Notes: generated by a model from the sequence alone, not told the origin. Positions 1-8,430 are shown, counted from the stretch's first letter. The stretch: 64,000 nucleotides of DNA from Cloacibacterium rupense (GCF_014645495.1 NZ_BMLV01000002.1:487191-551190); one strand, 5' to 3'. Made by a program: numbers and translations.

Positions 1-747
1 TGAAATAATGAATTCAAAAGTTACCGCATCTTCGAATCGGGTTTTCAACAATTCGCAATAGGTCTTTGCAAAATCTATTTCTTCTTCTACCGAAACCAAT
101 TCTTTGTCTTTTTGTTCGAGAACATATCTGTAAATCTTTGACATTGAGTTCGTAAACTGTTGTGCTTGCTTTGGGTTTTCTTCAATCAGAGAATCTAAAA
201 CATTCAGAGAATTGAATAAAAAATGCGGGTCTAATTGATTTTTAAGACTTTCAAATTGTGCATTGGCAGATTTAGCGATGAGTTTTTGTTCGACTACTTC
301 TTTTTTAGCATTTTGTTTCATAGCCTGCATAAAACCTTTAGCGTGAAGAAATGCCGAGATAAGTAATGCAAAATTGATAAAAAACCAATTGGTAAAATTC
401 CATTTTGAACTGAAAAATTCTGCGGGATTTAAACCTTGAATTAGTACAAAATTGATGTAATTGAGAAGGTATGTTAAAGAAATATTTAAAATTAATGTGC
501 CAAGGATGGCAAAGATTGTTCTTTTATTAGTTTCTTCTGACCAAGAAAATTTTTTGTCAAGATAATCATTTAGAAAACCATTACCAATCCCGTATCCAAA
601 AGTGTACATTACTGAAATAAGGAAAGTATAGATGTAGTTTTCTAATGATTTTTCGGGTGAGGTCAAGAGGAAAAACAAGATGCTTCCTCCGAAACTTATC
701 CAAAGTAACGTTTTAAGGCTTTTTCTAAAATTTTCTATGGAGAACAT
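1..747 (-). CDS. LytS/YehU-type sensor histidine kinase, C-terminus cut by the window edge
   Basis: The reading frame starts at the ATG at 747 and stays open to the left edge (249 codons). The N-terminal half holds several hydrophobic segments, consistent with a membrane-embedded sensor. It is followed by a cytoplasmic linker and the H-box QLDPHFLFNSLN, which is the hallmark of the His_kinase family (PF06580) of LytS/AlgZ-type kinases. The HATPase part lies off the window. Kinases of this family normally phosphorylate LytTR-type response regulators, so such a regulator is probably the next gene to the left. The 2TM gene lies 17 nt upstream in the same operon. LytTR-like direct repeats occur in the promoter of this operon and of the next two genes. 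Confidence 0.9.
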   Translation of the reverse strand, partial: MFSIENFRKSLKTLLWISFGGSILFFLLTSPEKSLENYIYTFLISVMYTFGYGIGNGFLNDYLDKKFSWSEETNKRTIFAILGTLILNISLTYLLNYINFVLIQGLNPAEFFSSKWNFTNWFFINFALLISAFLHAKGFMQAMKQNAKKEVVEQKLIAKSANAQFESLKNQLDPHFLFNSLNVLDSLIEENPKQAQQFTNSMSKIYRYVLEQKDKELVSVEEEIDFAKTYCELLKTRFEDAVTFEFIIS

Positions 748-764
748 TTCTAAAAATTTACTAA

Positions 765-1052
765 TTATTTGTTCATATATTCTTTAATTTTTCTTTCTTC
801 CCAGTTGTTACCTAGGATAAAATCTGGTGCAAAAACAGACATGGCGTGTGCCAATAAACCGAATCCCCAGAAAAGGGCCGTCATATAACCATCTGTATTA
901 GCAAAACCTTTGTTGGCGATCACACTGTTTGAAACTATAATCATTAGGTTTACACAAATATAAACAATCGCGTGAATGTAAAAACCTTTAATTCTTTTTA
1001 CTTTTCTTTTGGCCATTTCTAATTTGCTGTTGGTTGTGTTGTAAGTTTCCAT
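765..1052 (-). CDS. 2TM domain protein
   Basis: This is a 95-residue protein with a basic N-terminus (about residues 13-22) and two hydrophobic segments near residues 24-46 and 57-75. They are followed by a conserved-looking tail (NNWEERKIKEYM). The pattern matches the 2TM domain (PF13239), which in Bacteroidota occurs alone next to, or fused to, LytS-type histidine kinases. It is the first gene of an operon with the kinase at 1-747. Its promoter has a TAAAGGTA box (minus-strand TACCTTTA) at 1112-1119 and two direct repeats at 1153-1182. It probably modulates or anchors the kinase, but that role is inferred from context. Confidence 0.85.
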   Translation of the reverse strand: METYNTTNSKLEMAKRKVKRIKGFYIHAIVYICVNLMIIVSNSVIANKGFANTDGYMTALFWGFGLLAHAMSVFAPDFILGNNWEERKIKEYMNK

Positions 1053-1111
1053 TTTTTTAAGTTTTTAAAATTAATATTTTGTGATTGTGTAGATGTTTTA
1101 ATTTCTTGATG

Positions 1112-1182
1112 TAAAGGTATTGTAGGAGAGGATGTTTTCAAATTATATGTTACTGAACGGTAATTTTTTTGTACTGAACGGT
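1112..1182 (-). promoter_or_regulatory. Promoter with LytTR-like direct repeats upstream of the 2TM-kinase operon
   Basis: On the minus strand ACCGTTCAG occurs twice, at 1153-1161 and 1174-1182, 21 bp apart (12-bp gap). Both copies fit the published LytTR-family consensus [TA][AC][CA]GTTN[AG][TG] with a 12-13 bp spacer. A -7-like box, TACCTTTA, lies at 1112-1119, 34 bp from the proximal repeat. The same geometry recurs before the next two genes. Confidence 0.7.
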
Positions 1183-1188
1183 ATTTTC

Positions 1189-1241
1189 AAGGGTTCCCCT
1201 CTTTCAGAAGGGTGGCTGAGCGAAGCGAAGTCGGGGTGTCA
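1189..1241 (+). repeat. R1 repeat copy A (GAGCGAAGCGAA centre)
   Basis: The copy begins GGGTTCCCCTC, forms a small hairpin (CCCCTCT/AGAAGGG around TTC), then runs through GGC, the centre TGAGCGAAGCGAA, and ends GTCGGGGTGTCA. The unit also occurs at 4481 and 8431, and with other centres at 2083 and 8941. It lies directly upstream of the LytTR-like sites of the 2TM operon. Confidence 0.85.
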
Positions 1242-1256
1242 AAAAAATAAAAAAAC

Positions 1257-1297
1257 AAAAAACCCTTTTTGCGTTTGGAACGTAAAAAGGGTTTTGA
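1257..1297 (-). terminator. Rho-independent terminator of the 1316-1972 gene
   Basis: The stem AACCCTTTTTGCG / CGTAAAAAGGGTT has a TTTGGAA loop and A/T-rich flanks that become a U tract on the minus strand. It starts about 20 nt past the stop codon of the secreted TPR-like gene. Confidence 0.75.
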
Positions 1298-1315
1298 AAA
1301 AATCTAATTGATAGT

Positions 1316-1972
1316 TTATTTAGCCTGAGAGATAAAATAATTCGCTTCGCCTTGTCCCCAATTTGGATCAACAGAAGATTTTATTTTGTAAGTTTTGAAT
1401 TGTTCCAAAGCTTTCTTGAAAAGTTCAATACCTTTAGATTTACTTCCCCCGAATTGCTCAGGAGTGTAATATAAATCTTCGGCTTCTAGAATGGAAATTC
1501 TAGGATTTTCAGGATCCAATTCTTTAGCTTTAGCTAATGCTTGTTGTGCGGCTTGGCCTTCGGTTTGCCATCTTTCCATAGGATTTACCATCATTTTCAA
1601 TCCGTGGTTCATTTTTTTCAAAAGAAAAATTTCTGCGTTATTTGGCGAAAGCGCTTCAGCTTTGTCAATATAATTTTGAGCTTCTTTTGCTACATCATCT
1701 AATTGAGCGACTTGATTTTTCTGCATCAGCTCTCTTCCTTTTTTGATGATAGAAAGAGCGGCATAATAATACGGTTGCCAAAGTGTTTTTTCTTTGTCTC
1801 CAATTCTTGCAAAATCATTGGCTTGAGCAGTGTAATCATCAGGATTAGCTTTAGGCATTTCAATCATTTGAACTTTTGGAAGCATCGCTTTTTCGTAAGC
1901 AGTTTGAGCGAAGCTGTAAGTTGTTGTAAATGTGATTGCAAGGGCTAAAATGGTTTTTTGTAACGTTTTCAT
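1316..1972 (-). CDS. Secreted TPR-like protein
   Basis: This 218-residue protein has a clear signal peptide (MKTLQKTILALAITF, cleavage after about residue 22, before TAYEK). The mature part is helical and has repeats of TPR type, for example YIDKAEALSPNNAEIFLL near residues 101-118 and AKELDPENPRISILEAEDLY near 149-168. It is probably periplasmic. No enzyme motif is visible. It lies between the TonB-dependent receptor and the 2TM-kinase operon, and its promoter carries the same spaced direct repeats, so it is likely a co-regulated partner of the receptor. The specific function is unknown. Confidence 0.8.
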   Translation of the reverse strand: MKTLQKTILALAITFTTTYSFAQTAYEKAMLPKVQMIEMPKANPDDYTAQANDFARIGDKEKTLWQPYYYAALSIIKKGRELMQKNQVAQLDDVAKEAQNYIDKAEALSPNNAEIFLLKKMNHGLKMMVNPMERWQTEGQAAQQALAKAKELDPENPRISILEAEDLYYTPEQFGGSKSKGIELFKKALEQFKTYKIKSSVDPNWGQGEANYFISQAK

Positions 1973-2007
1973 ATTAACTGTTTTTTAATTGTTTAAATTT
2001 TATGGTT

Positions 2008-2078
2008 CAAAGATATATTGATAGTTGTGTTTTTAAAATTTTAGTTCACCGAATGGTTGTTTTTCTTAACTGAATGGT
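2008..2078 (-). promoter_or_regulatory. Promoter with LytTR-like direct repeats upstream of the TPR-like gene
   Basis: A -7 box TATCTTTG (minus strand) lies at 2008-2015. The direct repeats ACCATTCGG (2049-2057) and ACCATTCAG (2070-2078) are 21 bp apart, and the proximal copy is 34 bp from the box. The core reads ATT where the LytTR consensus has GTT, so the match is weaker than at 1153-1182, but spacing and position are identical. Confidence 0.6.
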
Positions 2079-2082
2079 TTTT

Positions 2083-2141
2083 ACTACCCCGTCAAAATTT
2101 TCTTCTTGGAAAATTTTGCCACCCCTTCTACAGAAGGAGAA
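2083..2141 (-). repeat. R1 repeat copy B, variant with AAAATTTT centre
   Basis: It reads TACCCCGTC, then a palindromic centre AAAATTTTC..GGAAAATTTT, then GCCACCCC and an arm hairpin (CCCCTTCT/AGAAGGAG). The outer arms correspond to copies A, C and D but the centre is unrelated. It lies 14 nt past the stop of the TonB-dependent receptor and abuts the direct repeats of the next promoter. Confidence 0.65.
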
Positions 2142-2155
2142 TATTTACAGGCTAT

Positions 2156-4369
2156 TTATAAATTATTATTAATCGCTTCTTGTGTTTTATCAGTTCCGAA
2201 ACTGATAAACCAACCTACAAAAACAAAGGTGTCTACTGGTGGTTTTATAGCAGAAGAACGCATTCCGTCACTAGAAAAATTATAACCAAATATGTTTTTA
2301 GCTCCTAAAACATTGTTGATTGCCAGAACAAAAACTGAGAAAGATTTTGCGTCTTTTTTACCAATACTAGGCACGTAATTTACACTGAAATTCAATACGT
2401 TGTAGTCTTTTACTTTTCCTTGGTTTTTAAGAACTGTATTTCCGTTTTCTTCTACAAAATTGTAGTAAGGTCTTCCAGAATTGTAGTTGTAAGAAAGGTT
2501 AAACCCAGTTTTCCATTCGGTGATAAATTTTTTAGCTACAACAGAAACGGTGTGTTTTGCAGCAAAATTTGGGAATAACGCTTGATTGTAGTTCAGATAT
2601 TCTCTTTTAGAATCTAGGTAAGAGTAAGAAATCCAATAGTCAATATTTTTCAAAGTTTTTTTGTCTCTCCAGAAAAGTTCCACCCCTTTTGCATAACCGC
2701 TTCCGTTGTTATTGATGGCAACAGGTCTGTAAAGATTGGTAGAAGTTTTTAGTAAATCTTCATATTTTTTGTAAAAAGTTTCCAATCTTAAGCTTCTTCC
2801 ATCTACGTTTCTTTGAACTTGAAAAATATAATGGTCAGCTCTCTGATAATTCGGGTTATAATTGGCATCAAAATATCTGCTTTCTGGATTTTGATAAAAA
2901 ATTCCATAAGCTAATGAGCTTGTCCAGTCCTTTGAAATTCTGTAACCTAAGGCAAATCTTGGAGAAAAATTCCATTGTTTGATGGCGTCTGAATGTTCTG
3001 CTCTTGCTCCTACTTGAACAGATAAATTATTGCTAATTCCTAAATTGGTTTCTGCAAACAATGAAGTGATTTTATCTTTGAAAATATAATTTTCATTAGC
3101 AATAGAGACCCAAGTTTTCTCTTGAGAGTCATTAAATTCTACACCTGCTTTTATGTTAGAAATTTTATATAATTTTCTTTCGATTACGGCTTTTGCGTTG
3201 AAATAATTTCCTTTAGAATCTAAGTCATAACCGAATACTTCCGAGCCGTTTTTTTCATTTTTAAAGTTTAAAATGTTTTGGTTAAAAGTATATGAACTAC
3301 CTAAACTCAAAGTGTATTTACCATATTTTTCTCTGTAAGAAAGTGAATGAAAAGTATTTTTACCTTTTTGGTTGATTTTGTCAGTATCAGAATTACCTTC
3401 TAAACTAGGGAAAGCTAATTTCATAGAACTGCCATCATAACTACCATAATATTTGATAAAACCGCCGCCTTTTGTTTTAATTCTAAAATTTCCGTTACCT
3501 CCAAAACTTTGTGGAGCTTTTTCGAAATCTGTATTAAAATTAAGAATTTTTTGCATCAATTCTAAGTTAGAATATCCTAAAGAAGCACCAAAAGAATGTG
3601 TACGCTCTTTATTCACTTGCTGAATGGTGCCACTTGCAAAAATGGGAGAAATCCCGAAATCTGCAGAATTTCTTTCTGGCAAATCTATACTTTCTAAAGC
3701 CAAAATTCCTGACAATGCTTGTCCGTACAAAGCAGAATAACCACCGCTTGAGAAAACATTTCCTTTAAAAAGGGTAGTGTTCAGCCTATCCATTGCTTTA
3801 ATTCCTGGAACAGAATTGCCAAAATAATTATTCACCAAATTTCCGTCCATAAAAAACTTAGTTTCAGAGCCTGTTCCTCCTCTCACGAAAAGACCTTCAG
3901 ATTCTCCTACTTTTTGAACGCCCGGTTGTGTTTCTAAAAATGAGGTGATTTGTGCATTAGAACCAGCGGTAGTAAGAACATCCATTGGTGTAAAAAGTGC
4001 TGAAGCGCGTTTTTTATCACTTGCTTCCATACTTCCTGCGGAAATAACTACCGCGTCTATTTCGTTCACCGATTCTTTTAGTTGAACGTTTAAAGCAATG
4101 CTTTTGTCTTCAATATTTAAAGGTTTTTCAATTTCTATAAATTTGGGATGAGAGAAAACCAGCGTTAGATTTCCTTTTTCTGTAGTTTCAAATTTGTAAT
4201 TCCCAGCTTCATCTGTTGTAGCGCCATCATAAGTGTCTTTCAGGGAAACTGAAACGTCTTTTAGGGGTTTGCTATTTCTTCCTAAAACCTTTCCAGAAAT
4301 GGTGATTTGTGAGAATAAAGTTAGCGATAAGATAAAAGTAAAAGCAAAAGTTAAAATACGAGTTTGCAT
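2156..4369 (-). CDS. TonB-dependent receptor with carboxypeptidase-like N-terminal domain
   Basis: From the ATG at 4369 the protein has 737 residues. It starts with a signal peptide (MQTRILTFAFTFIL, cleavage near SQ at residue 21). An upstream in-frame ATG at 4432 would bury this signal, so the shorter start is preferred. Next come a CarboxypepD_reg-like beta-sandwich (about 22-105), a plug domain (about 120-240, with GVQKVGESEGLFVRGG), and a long beta-barrel. It should sit in the outer membrane and import an unknown ligand using ExbBD-TonB energy. The promoter carries LytTR-like repeats at 4432-4461. No SusD partner is adjacent, so polysaccharide uptake of the SusCD kind is unlikely. Confidence 0.92.
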   Translation of the reverse strand: MQTRILTFAFTFILSLTLFSQITISGKVLGRNSKPLKDVSVSLKDTYDGATTDEAGNYKFETTEKGNLTLVFSHPKFIEIEKPLNIEDKSIALNVQLKESVNEIDAVVISAGSMEASDKKRASALFTPMDVLTTAGSNAQITSFLETQPGVQKVGESEGLFVRGGTGSETKFFMDGNLVNNYFGNSVPGIKAMDRLNTTLFKGNVFSSGGYSALYGQALSGILALESIDLPERNSADFGISPIFASGTIQQVNKERTHSFGASLGYSNLELMQKILNFNTDFEKAPQSFGGNGNFRIKTKGGGFIKYYGSYDGSSMKLAFPSLEGNSDTDKINQKGKNTFHSLSYREKYGKYTLSLGSSYTFNQNILNFKNEKNGSEVFGYDLDSKGNYFNAKAVIERKLYKISNIKAGVEFNDSQEKTWVSIANENYIFKDKITSLFAETNLGISNNLSVQVGARAEHSDAIKQWNFSPRFALGYRISKDWTSSLAYGIFYQNPESRYFDANYNPNYQRADHYIFQVQRNVDGRSLRLETFYKKYEDLLKTSTNLYRPVAINNNGSGYAKGVELFWRDKKTLKNIDYWISYSYLDSKREYLNYNQALFPNFAAKHTVSVVAKKFITEWKTGFNLSYNYNSGRPYYNFVEENGNTVLKNQGKVKDYNVLNFSVNYVPSIGKKDAKSFSVFVLAINNVLGAKNIFGYNFSSDGMRSSAIKPPVDTFVFVGWFISFGTDKTQEAINNNL

Positions 4370-4390
4370 AATTGTTTGTTTTTGATGGAG

Positions 4391-4461
4391 CAAAGGTATT
4401 TTAGCTTCATTTTGAAATGAAATAAGTTTCACCGAATGGTAAGAATAATCTACTGAACTGT
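4391..4461 (-). promoter_or_regulatory. Promoter with LytTR-like direct repeats upstream of the TonB receptor
   Basis: The minus-strand -7 box TACCTTTG lies at 4391-4398, 22 nt before the start codon, and I see no TTTG at the -33 position. The repeats ACCATTCGG (4432-4440) and ACAGTTCAG (4453-4461) are 21 bp apart, and the proximal one is 34 bp from the box. The distal copy fits the LytTR consensus fully. The layout suggests activator-dependent transcription. Confidence 0.65.
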
Positions 4462-4480
4462 AATTTTTTTAATTTTTCTT

Positions 4481-4533
4481 TGACACCCCGACTTCGCTTC
4501 GCTCAGCCACCCCTCTGAAAGAGGGGAACCCTT
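4481..4533 (-). repeat. R1 repeat copy C
   Basis: This is an inverted copy of the unit at 1189 and 8431. It runs TGACACCCCGAC, TTCGCTTCGCTCA, GCCACCCC, with a perfect 7-bp arm hairpin CCCCTCT-GAA-AGAGGGG, then AACCC. It lies between the AraC-type gene and the receptor promoter. Confidence 0.88.
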
Positions 4534-4575
4534 CTAACAAATTTAATTCAATTTAGAAATTGGGATTTCAAAAGA

Positions 4576-5481
4576 CTAAATTATAGGAATGCAAAAATCT
4601 ACCCTACATTTTTTCTCTGGATGTTCTTTAAAATTATTGTGATAAATTTCAAAAGGAAAAGTTCTTTTATATTGATAACCGTTTTCATTCATCCAAAGGA
4701 AAAGACTTTGCCACGCTTTTTCAAATTCGTGAATGCCAATAAAGTAACTTCCTACAATATGTCTCCCTTTTGGTAACGTTTCAGGGAAAATTTCGCCATC
4801 GGTTTTTATAGGTTCATCAAGTAGCATACAAGCGTGAATTCTCACTTTATCTGGTGCCGTAACTTTGAAACTATCGTGATAAACAGAAATCATTTTCACG
4901 TTTTCTCTCGGGAAAAGATTTTTAGAAATTCCCCAAGAAATCAACTTATTGTAAGCATTATCAATATTTTGGACACCTATACTTAAAACAGATGCGAGAT
5001 TCATTTCGGGCAATTCTTTTACTTCAATTTTTGCGTTGGTTTCCATAAAATTTTTCATTTGATTGATGTTGTAAAGATATTGCTGAAAAACAACTTCTTT
5101 TTGTCCGATATTGCTATTCATTGGTAAAATCTTGCTGAAATATTCAGGAGATTTTTTCCTAAAATCCGTCGGAGAAATGCCAAAATATTTCTTGAAAGTT
5201 TTGCTGAAAGTAGAATTGCTTTTGAAGCCAACTTCCGAGAAAATTTCTTCTAAAGATTTATTTTTTTGATGAGAAAGCAACATTGCAGATTTTTCCATCC
5301 TGTTTCTGGTGATGTATTCTTGCAAGGTTTCACCAATAATTCCTCGGAAAATTCTGTGAAAATGAAACGGAGAATAGTTGCCTGTTTCTGCTAAATTTTC
5401 AAGCGAAAGTTCATTGTCCAAATTCTCTTCAATGAAATTGAGTACTTTTCTAATTCTTTTGATGTGTTCTTCGGAAGTCAA
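4576..5481 (-). CDS. AraC-family regulator with GyrI-like effector domain
   Basis: This 301-residue protein has two AraC-type helix-turn-helix motifs in residues 1-110 (LENLAETGNYSPFHFHRIFR and the second-HTH signature GFKSNSTFSKTFKKYFGISP). After a linker, residues of about 150-301 resemble the GyrI-like / AraC effector-binding domain (KELPEMNLASVLSIG, then the terminal DFCIPI). Members of this architecture (Rob/SoxS-like) sense small amphipathic molecules. The ligand and target genes are not evident, and the gene stands alone. A TATATTTG box on the minus strand lies 15 nt before the start. Confidence 0.92.
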   Translation of the reverse strand: MTSEEHIKRIRKVLNFIEENLDNELSLENLAETGNYSPFHFHRIFRGIIGETLQEYITRNRMEKSAMLLSHQKNKSLEEIFSEVGFKSNSTFSKTFKKYFGISPTDFRKKSPEYFSKILPMNSNIGQKEVVFQQYLYNINQMKNFMETNAKIEVKELPEMNLASVLSIGVQNIDNAYNKLISWGISKNLFPRENVKMISVYHDSFKVTAPDKVRIHACMLLDEPIKTDGEIFPETLPKGRHIVGSYFIGIHEFEKAWQSLFLWMNENGYQYKRTFPFEIYHNNFKEHPEKKCRVDFCIPII

Positions 5482-5495
5482 TTTTTTGTTTTTTA

Positions 5496-5503
5496 CAAAT
5501 ATA
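5496..5503 (-). promoter_or_regulatory. -7 box of the AraC-family gene
   Basis: The minus strand reads TATATTTG, a full match to the Bacteroidota -7 consensus TAnnTTTG, 15 nt upstream of the start at 5481. No clear -33 element was seen. Confidence 0.5.
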
Positions 5504-5546
5504 TAAGTTCTTTCTCTTCAAAAATGGTCTAATCTTGCGAAAAATA

Positions 5547-5573
5547 AAAGCTCGGAAAATATCTCCGAGCTTT
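5547..5573 (-). terminator. Terminator after the GLPGLI gene
   Basis: A 10-bp stem AAAGCTCGGA/TCCGAGCTTT around a short A/T loop begins about 36 nt past the stop at 5609, with A-rich sequence that gives a U tract on the minus strand. Confidence 0.7.
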
Positions 5574-5608
5574 CACAAAAATTTAGTTTGATATGAAGAA
5601 AGTGAATT

Positions 5609-6496
5609 TTATTTTTTAGTTTTTGGTTGAGCCAATTCTATGGTATTATCTGAAGCTGCATAAAAATCTTTGATCATTCTTTCTTGATCATTAATCATTT
5701 CTCCTACGGTTTTATCACTTCCCGGCATTTTTGCAGACAGTTGATTCTGCGGGATTTGCCCTCTTATAGAAGCAAAAGGATCTTTTTTGTAGGTTTCGAA
5801 AGAAGACTCAAATTTATCTCTAGGAATAATTTTTAATTCTTTACTTCCCCCAAATTGAGCTTGAAGTTTTTCACTGTAAGAAAGTTCTTCAAATTCTTTT
5901 AGCTTTTTGTTAGCAGTAAGAACCCAAGAATAATTTTTATCAGCATCTTCTAATTTTACAATTAATCCAGGTAAACCAGCAAATTTATAAGGACCATCAG
6001 GAAACGGAATCGCTTCTGTAAACCAAGCGGTCCATTTTCTGCCACCAAATTCTGTGGTAGCTTTTTGGGCATCGTAATCACCTATTTTTTGTTTATCACT
6101 TGTAATATTCCACTGAAGAGGAGTTTCATCAATATACCCAAAATCAGAGTTTAGCATTCTTTCGCTAAAGGTAGATTTCATGGAAGGATATTCTTTGGTA
6201 ATTTTGTATGCAAATTTTGGCATTTGTATGCTTTTTGACAAATCTTTGAAAATGCCAGCTTTTTGCATTTTTTCAACTTCTATCTTTAATACAGAATCCT
6301 GAGATACGGTAAGATAATCTCTGTATAATGATTTTTTGTCTGTAATGTCTAAAATCATTACCGCTTTTTTCAAAGAATCAATCCCTTTTTTTGGCTTGTA
6401 AGTCAATTCGTAAAAAAATCTGTTGGCAGCAGTTTGTGCACTAGCAAACGCCACTAAAAATAATAAAGCAAAGCTTAAAGATTTATACCATTTCAT
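5609..6496 (-). CDS. GLPGLI family secreted protein
   Basis: This 295-residue protein has a signal peptide (MKWYKSLSFALLFLVAFASA, then QTAANR). It contains the family-naming motif GLPGLI at residues 174-179, preceded by FTEAIPFPDGPYKF and followed by VKLEDADKNYSW, all characteristic of the GLPGLI family (TIGR01200), which is restricted to Bacteroidota. Family members are often encoded beside large outer-membrane barrel proteins like that at 47718, but not here. The biochemical role is unknown. A hairpin terminator follows the gene. Confidence 0.92.
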   Translation of the reverse strand: MKWYKSLSFALLFLVAFASAQTAANRFFYELTYKPKKGIDSLKKAVMILDITDKKSLYRDYLTVSQDSVLKIEVEKMQKAGIFKDLSKSIQMPKFAYKITKEYPSMKSTFSERMLNSDFGYIDETPLQWNITSDKQKIGDYDAQKATTEFGGRKWTAWFTEAIPFPDGPYKFAGLPGLIVKLEDADKNYSWVLTANKKLKEFEELSYSEKLQAQFGGSKELKIIPRDKFESSFETYKKDPFASIRGQIPQNQLSAKMPGSDKTVGEMINDQERMIKDFYAASDNTIELAQPKTKK

Positions 6497-6593
6497 TTTT
6501 TTAATGTTTTCTTAATTAGTAAGACTTTTGAAAAAATGTTACAAAAACAAAAATTTTTTTTTCATCAAAAACTTTCGCAGAGAATTTAATTTA

Positions 6594-6601
6594 TAATTTT
6601 G
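6594..6601 (+). promoter_or_regulatory. -7 box of the DUF885 gene
   Basis: TAATTTTG matches TAnnTTTG and ends 20 nt before the ATG at 6621. Confidence 0.45.
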
Positions 6602-6620
6602 TGAGAAATAGAAATTGAAA

Positions 6621-8411
6621 ATGAAAACATTACGAAACGCAGTGATAGCGATTTTTGCAGGATTAAGTTTAATGATTAGTTGTAAAAAATCTGATATAGC
6701 CTTGCCAAAATCCGAAGCCAATATAGACAGCATCTCCTCTAAATATTATGAAGGTTACCTTAAAATGTATCCGCTAGAAGCTACAATGCAAGGCGATTCT
6801 AGATATAATGATTTGCTTTCTAACAATATAAGTAATGAGTTTATTTCTAAAGAAATAGAGTTCTACACCGAAACTCAAAAAAAATTAAAATCAATAGAGT
6901 ATGATGATTTGTCTGATGAACAAAAAACGGTGTATGATGTTCTAGATTATACATTGAAAGATAAAATTGAAAGATATGCCTATCATCCAGAATTGTTGCC
7001 TTTTAGTCAGTTCGAAGGATTGCCGCTAGATTTTCCGTTATTAGGAAGTGCCGAAGGAAATCAACCCTTTAAGACAACCAAAGATTATGACAATTGGTTA
7101 AAAAGAATAGACGCTTTCGTGGTTTGGATGAATACGGCGGAGAAAAATTTCAGAGAAGGAATGAAACAAAACGTGGTTCTTCCCAAAAAATTGGTCGTTA
7201 AAATGATTCCTCAAATGCACAGCGAAGAAATTATTTCGGAGAATTTTGAGAAAAATATTTTTTATGGACCAATTAAAAAAATGCCAAAAAACTTCTCTGA
7301 AAAAGATAAAGAAAAATACACCAAACTATACCAAGAAGCCATCAAAACAAAGATTATACCTATTTACCAAAAAATGGGTGATTTTCTGGAAAAAGAATAT
7401 TTGCCAAAAGCCAGAAACACAGATGGAATAAATGCGATACCGAACGGAAAAAACACCTACGAGTTTTTAGCTCAATCTTGGACGACTACCAATCTAAAGC
7501 CTGAAGAAATCAATAAAATAGGGCTTGAACAAGTTGCGATGTTAAGAGCCGAAATGGAAAAGGTGAAAACACAATTAGGTTTCAAAGGAAGTCTAGAGCA
7601 ATTCTTGACCAGCTTGAAAACCGATAAAAAAGCAATGCCATATAAAACACCAGAAGAAGTAATTGTTGCTTTCAACGGAATTCTGAAAAAAATAGAACCG
7701 AAATTGCCTTCAATGTTCAGTAAATTCCCGAAAACTCCTTTCGAGATTAGAAGAACAGAAAAATTTAGAGAAGCGAGTGCAAGCGCAGAATACAAACAAG
7801 GAACTCCAGACGGAAAACGCCCAGGGATTTTCTACACCCCAATTCCAGACGCTACCAAATATAATGTAACCAATGGTTTTGAATCTTTATTCCTCCACGA
7901 AGCTATTCCGGGACATCATTACCAAGTTTCGCTTCAACAAGAAAATACAGAAATTCCTAAATTTATGAGATTTGGTTGGTTCGGAGCTTATGGTGAAGGT
8001 TGGGCTCATTACACCGAAACGCTCGGTCCAGAATTTGGTTTATATACAGACCCGTATCAAAAAATGGGATATTTAAGCGATCAAATGTTGCGCGCAGTTC
8101 GCCTCGTTGTTGATACAGGAATTCACACAGGGAAAATGACCAGAGAAGAAGCCATTAAATATTACCTGAGCAATATTTCTGATTCCGAAGAAGGTGCAAC
8201 CGCAGCAATTGAGCGTTATATGGCAATTCCAGGACAAGCATTAGGCTATAAAATTGGGTCTCTTAAAATTCTAGAATTAAGAGCGAAATACCAAAAACAA
8301 CTTGGGAATAAATTCAACCTAGCTAAATTTCATGATGAAATTTTGAATCAAGGTTGTCTTCCGTTATCTGTTCTCGAAAGAAAAATGGAACTTTGGGCGA
8401 AGAAACAGTGA
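6621..8411 (+). CDS. DUF885 family lipoprotein, putative zinc peptidase
   Basis: The start is set at the ATG 6621 (596 residues); a TTG six bases upstream is in frame but less likely. The N-terminus is a lipoprotein signal (AGLSLMISCKK, with the lipidated Cys near residue 21). The motif HEAIPGHHYQ at about residues 426-435 and the later GEGWAHYTE give the HExxxxH-plus-Glu arrangement typical of DUF885 proteins, which are thought to be metallopeptidase-like. The length is usual for the family. It probably acts in the periplasm or at the outer membrane. The substrate is unknown. The gene is single, followed by R1 copy D 20 nt after the stop. Confidence 0.9.
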   Translation: MKTLRNAVIAIFAGLSLMISCKKSDIALPKSEANIDSISSKYYEGYLKMYPLEATMQGDSRYNDLLSNNISNEFISKEIEFYTETQKKLKSIEYDDLSDEQKTVYDVLDYTLKDKIERYAYHPELLPFSQFEGLPLDFPLLGSAEGNQPFKTTKDYDNWLKRIDAFVVWMNTAEKNFREGMKQNVVLPKKLVVKMIPQMHSEEIISENFEKNIFYGPIKKMPKNFSEKDKEKYTKLYQEAIKTKIIPIYQKMGDFLEKEYLPKARNTDGINAIPNGKNTYEFLAQSWTTTNLKPEEINKIGLEQVAMLRAEMEKVKTQLGFKGSLEQFLTSLKTDKKAMPYKTPEEVIVAFNGILKKIEPKLPSMFSKFPKTPFEIRRTEKFREASASAEYKQGTPDGKRPGIFYTPIPDATKYNVTNGFESLFLHEAIPGHHYQVSLQQENTEIPKFMRFGWFGAYGEGWAHYTETLGPEFGLYTDPYQKMGYLSDQMLRAVRLVVDTGIHTGKMTREEAIKYYLSNISDSEEGATAAIERYMAIPGQALGYKIGSLKILELRAKYQKQLGNKFNLAKFHDEILNQGCLPLSVLERKMELWAKKQ

Positions 8412-8430
8412 AGATGACAGAACAGAATTA

